DNA from: an uncultured Prevotellaceae bacterium
GTDB lineage: Bacteria; Bacteroidota; Bacteroidia; Bacteroidales; Muribaculaceae
Assembly (NCBI GenBank): GCA_937898675.1
Contig: CALEJB010000052.1
Location: 1-41,914 of the forward strand
Length of the DNA: 41,914 nucleotides
Direction: 5' to 3'
Shown here: positions 24,233 to 32,594 of the stretch, piece after piece
How the letters are laid out: each line of letters opens with the position of its first letter
Position numbering within the stretch: the first letter of the stretch is position 1
Position numbers and translations under genes: made by a program
The notes under the pieces: generated by a model
What the model saw: the letters and a program-made list of their open reading frames with translations, nothing else
What the model was told of the DNA's origin: nothing
Databases searched by the model: none

Positions 24233-24913
24233 ATGAAACATCGGATTCTACTGGCCATTGTGGCCATGTCTATTCCTGTAGGCACATTACTGGCCGCCAA
24301 CAATGTGACCGAATCCTCCATCAAGGCCGCGTTTGAGCAAATGTGGGAGGACAACAGCGCATTCTCGCCCGAGTTCAAGCAGCTGCTGGACGAGGACAGG
24401 GCGATATGCGAGAAATATGGCATCTTGCCCTGCGTTGAGCACGACCTTTGGGTTCACAACATGGGCGCTTGTCCCGGCGACTCCCATGAGATTGCCGGCA
24501 TCAACGATGTGACCAGTTCCTCGGCCACCGTCTGTGTAAAAGTGACTAATTGCGGTGACGTTTCAGTTGAGCAATTCAGGCTCATCTGTGCCGATGGCCA
24601 GTGGCGTGTCGATGACATCATAATTGACGGAAATTCCGAAAAGCAAGCGTTGAAAGACTGCTTGCAAGCCGCCAAACAGCATCTGACCGCACCAGGTCAG
24701 ACGGTCTGTGTGACGGGCAATCATGTCCGCCTGCGCTGGTCGCCCGAAATCAAGGCCGGCAACATTGTGCTTGACGAGCACAGTCGCACCAAGTATTTCA
24801 ACAGGGGCGACAAGTTCAAGTATCTGGCCGATGCTGGGGACTTCTATGAGGTAAGTTACAATGGAGACAGGGCATATATCTCAAAGAAATACTCGACACT
24901 TAAAGACAAATAA
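24233..24913 (+). CDS. Exported SH3-domain protein, shorter paralogue
   Basis: The 226-aa protein has a signal peptide (KHRILLAIVAMSIPVGTLLA) and then matches the C-terminal part of the preceding gene: SPEFKQLLDEDRAICEKYG, DGQWRVDDIIIDGNSEKQAL and a C-terminal SH3 domain (TGNHVRLRWSPEIKAGNIV to AYISKKYS). The FG-GAP-like part is absent. It lies 18 bp after its paralogue and is likely in the same transcript. The gene after it is on the opposite strand. Function is unknown. Confidence 0.8.
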   Translation: MKHRILLAIVAMSIPVGTLLAANNVTESSIKAAFEQMWEDNSAFSPEFKQLLDEDRAICEKYGILPCVEHDLWVHNMGACPGDSHEIAGINDVTSSSATVCVKVTNCGDVSVEQFRLICADGQWRVDDIIIDGNSEKQALKDCLQAAKQHLTAPGQTVCVTGNHVRLRWSPEIKAGNIVLDEHSRTKYFNRGDKFKYLADAGDFYEVSYNGDRAYISKKYSTLKDK

Positions 24914-24963
24914 CCTATTAACGGACTATGGTGTTATAGTGTGAACGTGTATGGCCTGGAAAG

Positions 24964-25854
24964 TTACTTTTGGTACTTTATATGGAAGTAGTCGAGAAGG
25001 ACTTTGAAGTTGTCTTGGGCGGTAAGGCAGGTGTCGAGCAGGAAACCTTTAATCCGTGGCCATTCTTTTAAGCCTCGGTAATAGAACATCTTTAGGTCGT
25101 CGGTAATGATGAAGGGGACAATGCCTGCAGACAAACACTCCTTAAACATGATTAAGCGTCCCACACGACCATTGCCATCCTGGAATGGATGGATGGCCTC
25201 GAAGCGTTGATGGAAGTCAATGATGTCCTCAAGGTTATGCTTCTTGATTGAATTATACTCTCGCAGCAACTCTTTTACTTGGCGGTGGACATCTGAGGGT
25301 GCTGCTGTTTCCATGCCTTCCACCTCATTGGGCAGTCGCTTGTAGTCTCCCACAGCGAACCACGGCTTGAGGGAATCTGATGTGCCGGACTTGAGCATCA
25401 GGTGTAACTGCTTGATGAAGGTTTCGGTTAGTCTTGCCCCGGCCTGCTCAATAATGAGGTCGATACAGCGAAAGTGGTTTGCCGTCTCGATGATATCATC
25501 CACCTTGACTGCCTCGTCTGTGATGCCGATGGTGTTGGTCTCGAAGATATACCGCGTCTGGTCGTGGGTCAGCCGGCTGCCTTCGATATGGTTGGAATTA
25601 TAGGTGAGGTCAATCTTGATGTGATGATAGATGCCTCCTTTGACCATACTGGCCTGTTGCTCCCGAAGTGCGGTCAGCAGAAGTGATGTCCTGGACTTCT
25701 TTTTTCGACCGGGCAACATGGCATCGGCAGGTATGTTCCATGATTTCCCCACGAGATATGCACCATCAATCTTCCCGCCGGCGCAGTAGTTGCGGGCAGT
25801 CCGTTCCGGGATATTGAACTTCTCGGCATATTGTTTCACTGAAATATATTCCAT
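24964..25854 (-). CDS. Fic-domain AMPylase with N-terminal DNA-binding domain
   Basis: The 296-aa protein has three parts. Residues 1-45 (SVKQYAEKFNIPERTARNYC, then GKIDGAYLVGKSWNIPADA) look like an excisionase/MerR-type helix-turn-helix. Residues 87-92, SNHIEG, fit the inhibitory motif (S/T)xxxE(G/N), upstream of the core, as in class II Fic proteins. The catalytic motif HPFQDGNGRVGR is at 222-233 with all key residues, so the enzyme should transfer AMP from ATP to a hydroxyl of a target protein, held back by its own helix. No separate antitoxin gene is adjacent. Its promoter overlaps a perfect 10-bp inverted repeat, which suggests self-control. Targets are unknown. Confidence 0.9.
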   Translation of the reverse strand: MEYISVKQYAEKFNIPERTARNYCAGGKIDGAYLVGKSWNIPADAMLPGRKKKSRTSLLLTALREQQASMVKGGIYHHIKIDLTYNSNHIEGSRLTHDQTRYIFETNTIGITDEAVKVDDIIETANHFRCIDLIIEQAGARLTETFIKQLHLMLKSGTSDSLKPWFAVGDYKRLPNEVEGMETAAPSDVHRQVKELLREYNSIKKHNLEDIIDFHQRFEAIHPFQDGNGRVGRLIMFKECLSAGIVPFIITDDLKMFYYRGLKEWPRIKGFLLDTCLTAQDNFKVLLDYFHIKYQK

Positions 25855-25888
25855 CGTTCTATCGGCAAGAAAAATCTATAATTCCGCC

Positions 25889-25921
25889 GCAAATATACCC
25901 ATTTTTGCCGACATCGGCAAA
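25889..25921 (-). promoter_or_regulatory. Fic gene promoter
   Basis: On the minus strand TTTG (25918-25921), a 20-nt spacer and TATATTTGC (25889-25897) match the consensus exactly. Confidence 0.85.
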
Positions 25922-25923
25922 AA
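25902..25923. promoter_or_regulatory. Operator-like perfect inverted repeat
   Basis: Arms TTTTTGCCGA (25902-25911) and TCGGCAAAAA (25914-25923), separated by CA, are exact reverse complements. The repeat covers the -33 box and part of the spacer of the Fic promoter. A further half-site, TCGGCAAGAAAA, lies at 25862-25873 in the leader. A repressor bound here would block transcription. Confidence 0.75.
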
Positions 25924-25982
25924 ACAGACTATCAATATTTGACCTCTACGCCTAATAATACAATTGGTGACGGTTGTCTCGT

Positions 25983-27911
25983 TTATTCCTGCTTGTGTGC
26001 ATTTTCCAAGTCAAGCAGCATCTGCTTGTATTGCGGTCCTGGCCCGTAGCCGCCAAGGCTGCCGTTGGCGTTAATCACGCGGTGGCAGGGAATGACGATG
26101 CACACGGGATTGTTGTGGTTGGCCTGCGCCACGGCGCGAAATGCCTTTTTGTTCCCAGTGCGGGCGGCCTGTTCGCTGTATGAGATGGTCGTACCGTAGG
26201 GGATATCTGCCAGCACGGCCCACGACTTCAATTGAAATTCTGTTCCCGCCAAGTCAAGCGGCAATGAGAATTTGCAGCGTGTGCCTTGGAAGTATTCTTC
26301 AAGTTGTTTGATGGCTTGCAAGAGCAGGGGAGTGGTGGCCTCGACGGGTTCCAGATTGAGTTTCTTGGCCACTGCGCCGATGCCTGCCGCGTTCCATCCG
26401 ATATAGGCGATTCCTTTGTCGCTTGCAGCTATGGTGAGCGCGCCGGCGGGCGTCGCTGTGGCGGCATGGCACAACTGGCCATGGCGCGACGGCACGATGC
26501 CGAGTTCGTTGGCCTTGCCCATCATGAGCCGATAGGCCGAGGCGTAGTCATTGCTGATGTCTCCGTCAAGAATAGCGTCCTTGATGGCGTCCTTGATGAG
26601 TCCCACCGGGCGCGATGGCGTGAGGCCAAAGGTGGTCATGATTTCCTCGCCGTCAACGGGTGGCTGGAAGTTGCGCACGCGGTCTTTTTCCTCGATGTCA
26701 ACCAGTTTTTGCTTTACCAAGTCAAAGTTCTCGCGAAAACGCTGCACCTTGTTTTGGTTTTTGCTGGTGATGTCGGCTTTGCACAGGGTCATCAAGTCGT
26801 CAATGTCGTCACCCGCGTCAAAGAGCAGCCGCCTCACGGCGCTGTCGGTCACCTCGTCCTCGACGAGCGCGATGGGGCGCATGTGCAGACCAACGAGTTT
26901 TTTGACATACTTCATGTGCTCGTTGAGCGGCAGACGCATTTTGCCGAAAATCTTGGGCACCATCTTTTCGCCGATAAAGTTGTGGTTATGGAACGTCCAT
27001 CCCTGCTGCGGGTCCCAGCGCTTGGTGCGCGCCTTGCCCACATCATGCAGCAGGGCCGCCCACCGCAGCCAGATGTTGTCGCTTGCTGTGGCAACATTGT
27101 CAAGCACCTGCAAGGTGTGCATGAAGTTGTCTTTGTGCCCGCGTCCGTTGACCGTTTCCACGCCTTTGAGTGCTGCCAGCTCGGGAAAAATCAGCGGCAG
27201 CAGGCCGCATTGGTCAAGCAGCAGCCAGCCGCGTGAAGGATTGGCGGCACGCATGATTTTCATCAGTTCGTCGGCGATGCGCTCGCGCGTGATGATCTCG
27301 ATGCGCTTGACATTGCGGCGGATAGCGTCAAAGGTCTCGTCGTGGATGTCAAAGTCCAGCTGTGTGGCAAACCGCACGGCACGCATCATCCTCAGCGGGT
27401 CATCGCTGAAGGTGATGTCGGGGTCCAGCGGGGTGCGGATGATGCGGCGTTTCAGGTCGCCCATGCCGTCAAACGGGTCCAGCAATTCGCCATAACGCTT
27501 ATTGTTCAGGCAGATGGCCATGGCGTTGATGGTGAAGTCGCGGCGCTTCTGGTCGTCGGCGAGCGTGCCGTCTTCGACAATGGGGTTGCGGCTCTCGCGG
27601 CGATATGACTCGCGGCGGGCTCCGACAAATTCCAGTTCCCACTCGCGAGTCTTGACCTGTGCCGTGCCGTAGGTCTTGAACACCGACAGATGAGCCTTGC
27701 GGCCCAGCCGTTTGGCAACCCCCTTGGCCACGGCAATGCCGCTGCCAACGGTCACAAAGTCGATGTCGTTGCTGGGGCGTTCCAGAAAGATGTCCCTCAC
27801 ATATCCGCCCACGATATAGCACTCGCGTTGCATTTCATCGGCAACGCTCCCCACCAATTTTAGGACGGGCAGATTGATGTGTTTCGCTATTTTTTGACGG
27901 TCAATTTCCAT
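25983..27911 (-). CDS. cca: CCA-adding tRNA nucleotidyltransferase fused to methylated-DNA-cysteine methyltransferase
   Basis: The 642-aa protein joins two enzymes in one frame. Residues 1-470 are a class II CCA-adding enzyme/poly(A) polymerase: GGYVRD at 35-40, catalytic DID at 49-51, RRDFTINAMA at 123-132, then an HD domain (H259, H265, LLHDVGK with HD at 289-290). Residues about 474-640 are a full O6-alkylguanine-DNA alkyltransferase (Ogt/MGMT): IPYGTTISYSE, the RAVAQANHNNPVCIVIPCHR region with acceptor Cys609 in PCHR, and GSLGGYGPG. The join is direct. The first enzyme repairs tRNA 3' ends, the second removes alkyl groups from DNA. I do not recall this fusion as standard; Bacteroidales Cca is normally near 470-500 aa. 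Confidence 0.9.
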   Translation of the reverse strand: MEIDRQKIAKHINLPVLKLVGSVADEMQRECYIVGGYVRDIFLERPSNDIDFVTVGSGIAVAKGVAKRLGRKAHLSVFKTYGTAQVKTREWELEFVGARRESYRRESRNPIVEDGTLADDQKRRDFTINAMAICLNNKRYGELLDPFDGMGDLKRRIIRTPLDPDITFSDDPLRMMRAVRFATQLDFDIHDETFDAIRRNVKRIEIITRERIADELMKIMRAANPSRGWLLLDQCGLLPLIFPELAALKGVETVNGRGHKDNFMHTLQVLDNVATASDNIWLRWAALLHDVGKARTKRWDPQQGWTFHNHNFIGEKMVPKIFGKMRLPLNEHMKYVKKLVGLHMRPIALVEDEVTDSAVRRLLFDAGDDIDDLMTLCKADITSKNQNKVQRFRENFDLVKQKLVDIEEKDRVRNFQPPVDGEEIMTTFGLTPSRPVGLIKDAIKDAILDGDISNDYASAYRLMMGKANELGIVPSRHGQLCHAATATPAGALTIAASDKGIAYIGWNAAGIGAVAKKLNLEPVEATTPLLLQAIKQLEEYFQGTRCKFSLPLDLAGTEFQLKSWAVLADIPYGTTISYSEQAARTGNKKAFRAVAQANHNNPVCIVIPCHRVINANGSLGGYGPGPQYKQMLLDLENAHKQE

Positions 27912-27929
27912 TTTTTTGATGTTTGGGCT

Positions 27930-27938
27930 GCAAATTTA
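27930..27938 (-). promoter_or_regulatory. cca promoter -7 element
   Basis: Minus-strand TAAATTTGC is an exact match, 18 bp before the cca ATG. A correct -33 box was not seen; the divergent rho promoter starts about 20 bp further on. Confidence 0.5.
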
Positions 27939-27957
27939 CGCCTTTTTTCTATCTTTT

Positions 27958-27990
27958 TTTGCCCGTGATGATAAAAAACATTACCTTTGC
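27958..27990 (+). promoter_or_regulatory. rho promoter
   Basis: TTTG (27958-27961), spacer 20, TACCTTTGC (27982-27990) match the consensus exactly. The run TACCTTTGCAGTGCAAAAA is identical to that at 120-138. Transcription would start near 27997, giving a leader of about 270 nt. Confidence 0.85.
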
Positions 27991-28264
27991 AGTGCAAAAA
28001 GGCCTCAGTTAGGGCATTTCGCATTCTATCGAGGTTTCTTTCCACACAATTCCACGTCATTTATTTTGTGCATCCGATTGGCAATTATCGTTTGCCTTTT
28101 ATCGCAAAATATTATGGATTGTGCTGGCATTGTTAAAAACCAAAAACTAAGATATACTAATTATTATACTGCTTTGGACCGCTGTGCGCGTGAGTGCACG
28201 TCGTGGTGCCGTTCAGTTCGCTAAGGCTGGCGGCGCATTGTTCTAAAGCATAACAACGAGTAAT
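27991..28264 (+). promoter_or_regulatory. Long structured leader of rho
   Basis: The rho leader has a C/U-rich first half with few G residues (about 28020-28075) that could serve as a Rho-binding site. Its second half, 28171-28249, is closed by GCTTT/AAAGC and holds smaller GC-rich stems. A 36-codon frame (28114-28224) could be a leader peptide or chance. Autoregulation of rho through its leader is known in E. coli; here it is inference. Confidence 0.5.
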
Positions 28265-30358
<2,094 letters not shown>

Positions 30359-30374
30359 ACCGCACCGACTGCCG

Positions 30375-30803
30375 ATGGGACGCATACTGGGCATAGATTA
30401 CGGGCGCAAGCGCACTGGCGTGGCTGTCACCGACCCGCTCAAGATTGTGGCGGGAAACCTGGCGACCGTTCCCACCCGCGAGGTCATGCAGTACATCAAG
30501 GACTATGTGGCGCGTGAACAAGTGGAGCGCATTGTCGTGGGCCAGCCTCTGCAACTCAATGGCCAGCCCAGCGAGAGCATGCGCTACATCACGCCTTTTG
30601 TCAAGCGCTTGACCAGCGAACTGCCCGACATCCCCGTGGTGATGTACGACGAGCGCTTCACGAGCGCCATCGCCCATCAGGCGATGATTGACGGAGGCAT
30701 GAAAAAGAGCGACCGACAGGACAAGAACCGTGTCGATGCCATCGCCGCCACCATCATCCTCAACGACTATCTGCAAAGCATATTCAACCAACCGACTAAA
30801 TAA
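30375..30803 (+). CDS. ruvX: RuvX/YqgF-type RNase H-fold nuclease
   Basis: The 142-aa protein fits the YqgF family, with GRILGIDYGRKRTGVAV at the N-terminus (first catalytic Asp in GIDYG), VVGQPLQLNG, VVMYDERFTS (second acidic residue) and DAIAATIILNDYL (third). Known roles are maturation of 16S rRNA 5' ends and possibly Holliday-junction cleavage. The ATG at 30375 is chosen; upstream in-frame codons lie inside rho. It is the second gene of rho-ruvX-def. Confidence 0.92.
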   Translation: MGRILGIDYGRKRTGVAVTDPLKIVAGNLATVPTREVMQYIKDYVAREQVERIVVGQPLQLNGQPSESMRYITPFVKRLTSELPDIPVVMYDERFTSAIAHQAMIDGGMKKSDRQDKNRVDAIAATIILNDYLQSIFNQPTK

Positions 30804-30818
30804 AAGAAAGGTATCATC

Positions 30819-31391
30819 ATGATTTTACCCATTTATATCTACGGTCATCCCGCATTGCGCGCCGCCAATGCCGAGGTCACTCCCGGCTATCCCGCCCTCA
30901 AGGAACTCATCGAGAACATGAAGGAGACCATGTACAACTCGCAGGGCATCGGCATCGCCGCCCCACAGGTGGGCGTGAATGCCCGCATCGTCTATATTGA
31001 TGTGGATCCCCTTCAGGACGATTTCCCCGAACTCAAGGATGTGCGCATGGTGCTCATCAACCCCGTAGTCACTGTTGACGAGGATGCCGCCAACATCTCC
31101 CGCGAGGAGGGATGCCTGAGCGTGCCCGGCATTCACGAGAATGTGCAGCGCAAGGAGAAAATACATCTCCACTGGATGGATGAGAATTTTGAGGAGCATG
31201 AACAGGACATCGAGGGTTATCTTGCCCGTGTGGTGCAGCACGAGTGCGACCACCTGGAGCAGACGCTGTTCATCGACCGCATTTCGCCCATCCGCAAACA
31301 ACTCATCCGCGGCAAACTCAACAACATGGTAAAGGGCAATGTCAATTGTGACTATCGTGTCAAGTTCGCGCCCCACAACCGCAAGAGGTAA
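30819..31391 (+). CDS. def: Peptide deformylase
   Basis: Def (190 aa) removes the formyl group from the N-terminus of new proteins. The three motifs are intact: GIGIAAPQVG, EGCLSVPG (metal-binding Cys) and QHECDHLEQ, with the HExDH form of the metal-binding HExxH. It is the last gene of the rho operon, 15 bp after ruvX, with AAAGG before the ATG. A long hairpin follows. Confidence 0.96.
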   Translation: MILPIYIYGHPALRAANAEVTPGYPALKELIENMKETMYNSQGIGIAAPQVGVNARIVYIDVDPLQDDFPELKDVRMVLINPVVTVDEDAANISREEGCLSVPGIHENVQRKEKIHLHWMDENFEEHEQDIEGYLARVVQHECDHLEQTLFIDRISPIRKQLIRGKLNNMVKGNVNCDYRVKFAPHNRKR

Positions 31392-31417
31392 AGCGGATTA
31401 CACTATCGAATGTATTA

Positions 31418-31453
31418 CACAGGGCGGCTGGACATTTGTCCAGCCGCCCTGTG
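31418..31453. terminator. Very strong hairpin after def
   Basis: Arms CACAGGGCGGCTGGACA (31418-31434) and TGTCCAGCCGCCCTGTG (31437-31453) are perfect over 17 bases around TT. TTTAAAAATA follows on the plus strand, a poor U-tract, so it may act with Rho or as an mRNA 3'-end block. Confidence 0.75.
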
Positions 31454-31521
31454 TTTAAAAATAAAGTGGAAGATGTCTCACGACAGCCTCCACAAACCTT
31501 AAATCTAATACCATGAAAAAC
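31418..31521 (-). ncRNA. Candidate minus-strand small RNA
   Basis: On the minus strand a full promoter (TTTG at 31558-31561, spacer 21, TAAATTTGC at 31528-31536) points away from any gene on that strand. About 30 nt downstream comes a stem with arms GTGGAGGCTGTC/GACATCTTCCAC (31466-31493, loop GTGA) that pairs better as minus-strand RNA, then the 17-bp-arm hairpin at 31418. The RNA would be about 100 nt. The 3' end lacks a clear U-tract. Confidence 0.45.
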
Positions 31522-31527
31522 ACACGT

Positions 31528-31561
31528 GCAAATTTACTAAACTAATTTGGAATTATACAAA
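31528..31561 (-). promoter_or_regulatory. Minus-strand promoter of the candidate small RNA
   Basis: TTTG, 21-nt spacer and TAAATTTGC on the minus strand match the consensus exactly. No minus-strand gene lies downstream until far across the rho operon. Confidence 0.65.
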
Positions 31562-31705
31562 TATTTTAAGGTTATTTTTAAAATATCAACAAAATTTTAG
31601 AATTTAACAAATCTGCAAATGCCCATTGGGGCTAAGCGGGCAGCGTTTTACATGTTTTTGGATAATCCATAAATATGTATTGTGAATAAATAATTCTGTG
31701 TGATA

Positions 31706-31739
31706 TTTGCATAATCAACAAAAATGTTTGTAAATTTGC
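31706..31739 (+). promoter_or_regulatory. Promoter upstream of the HTH gene
   Basis: TTTG (31706-31709), spacer 21, TAAATTTGC (31731-31739). The 18 bases ending in this element also occur at the 516 promoter. Confidence 0.75.
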
Positions 31740-32042
31740 AACGACATAACAAAAAATGCGTTTATTGACGCTTTGTTCTTTGGCCACAAGAACGTAGGAA
31801 ATTCTTAATCACCCAAAGTGCATTGCAACGATAGAGGCCGCGATGTGTGTATTGCGCACGCATTTTGCTGCTTTGGCGGCAGGATGTTGCTATACATGTC
31901 AGCGGGCAGTCTGGTTGTAATTTCCGGTGATAAGGCATCCTACGGCCGTTGTGGAGGAATGAGCAGCAGTAAGGCTCCCGCTTTTTTCACAATTAACTTT
32001 TTTGCGGTCGTTGGCAGCCCGGCCCGTTTGCTTGACAATGGC

Positions 32043-32255
32043 ATGATTGACATTGGGCTTGAGATTCACAACGAACTGTTGCGCCAGGAGCGTTCGGTTA
32101 CTTGGTTGGCATCCAAACTCGGATGTGACAGGCAAACCATTTACCGCATACAAAAGCGCAACAGTATTGATACACACATGCTGATGCGCATTTCAGTGAT
32201 ACTTAACCGTGATTTTTTTAAGGAATTGAGTGAGGATTATTGTTCTCACGTCTAA
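32043..32255 (+). CDS. Small helix-turn-helix regulator
   Basis: The ATG at 32043 gives 70 aa with an XRE-like helix-turn-helix: RSVTWLASKLGCDRQTIYRI contains the two helices, followed by SIDTHMLMRISVILNRDFFK, a pattern common in small Bacteroidota DNA-binding proteins. The in-frame extension to 31818 looks non-coding, so the short form is chosen; no good ribosome site is visible. It lies 340 bp upstream of the secreted-protein operon on the same strand and is a good candidate to control it. The leader is unusually long. Confidence 0.75.
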   Translation: MIDIGLEIHNELLRQERSVTWLASKLGCDRQTIYRIQKRNSIDTHMLMRISVILNRDFFKELSEDYCSHV

Positions 32256-32301
32256 ATCCACGTTCTAATAAGTATCAGATAATCAGTTGGTTGTGGTGTG
32301 T

Positions 32302-32323
32302 TGTGACACATCTGTGACACATC
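32302..32323 (+). promoter_or_regulatory. Two tandem 11-bp repeats, each a TGTG-A-CACA palindrome
   Basis: TGTGACACATC occurs twice without a gap. Each unit holds the palindrome TGTGACACA. The 11-bp period puts both on nearly the same face of the helix, about 50-70 bp before the -7 element, the usual place for an activator. The outer bases also resemble the TGTGA half of a CRP/FNR-type site. Confidence 0.6.
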
Positions 32324-32372
32324 TGTATTCATTGAGAAACACACTAAAAACGATATTGCTAATTCCTTGTTG

Positions 32373-32381
32373 TAATTTTGC
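32373..32381 (+). promoter_or_regulatory. Promoter -7 element of the secreted-protein operon
   Basis: TAATTTTGC matches TAnnTTTGC. No TTTG lies at 19-21 nt upstream, consistent with a need for an activator. Confidence 0.55.
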
Positions 32382-32594
32382 GCCGTTTTCGCGCATATAT
32401 GAAATCATTTGCATGGCGATACTAATATTGATGCTGAATTGTTTCTTCATCATTGTTTAATAGAGAGCTAATGATTTTTTTTCAAAGCCGCGGCTTGGCC
32501 TTGGAGAAAAATAGAGGTGATTTTGTGCATCATGCGAGAAAAAAAACAAAACAAATAAATACTTAATTAACTATTTAACTTAACTAAAAAATCA

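Larger units (their letters stand above)
31454..32042. other. AT-rich intergenic region with divergent promoters and long leader
   Basis: This 590-bp gap has a candidate minus-strand small RNA in its left part, an AT-rich middle, a plus-strand promoter (31706-31739) and a leader of about 300 nt up to the HTH gene. The leader has hairpins GCGT/ACGC (31758-31771) and GTTCTT/AAGAAC (about 31775-31793). It also holds a GGAG/CTCC element followed by TTTTTT near 31951-31986, which might be an attenuator. The frame running through it from 31818 has no coding character. Confidence 0.6.
32256..32594 (+). other. Control region of the secreted-protein operon
   Basis: This 339-bp region contains the tandem palindromes at 32302-32323, the -7 element at 32373-32381, and an AT-rich leader of about 200 nt ending in an A-rich stretch before the ATG, typical of well-translated Bacteroidota genes. 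No open frame was seen. Confidence 0.6.

Noticed and set aside
27916..28224. 102-codon plus-strand frame upstream of rho
   Set aside because: It starts before the rho promoter and has no coding character; only its last 36 codons could be a leader peptide, noted in the rho leader entry.
31818..32042. N-terminal extension of the HTH gene
   Set aside because: The extension has no domain, odd composition and lies in a long leader; the HTH family begins at the ATG at 32043.
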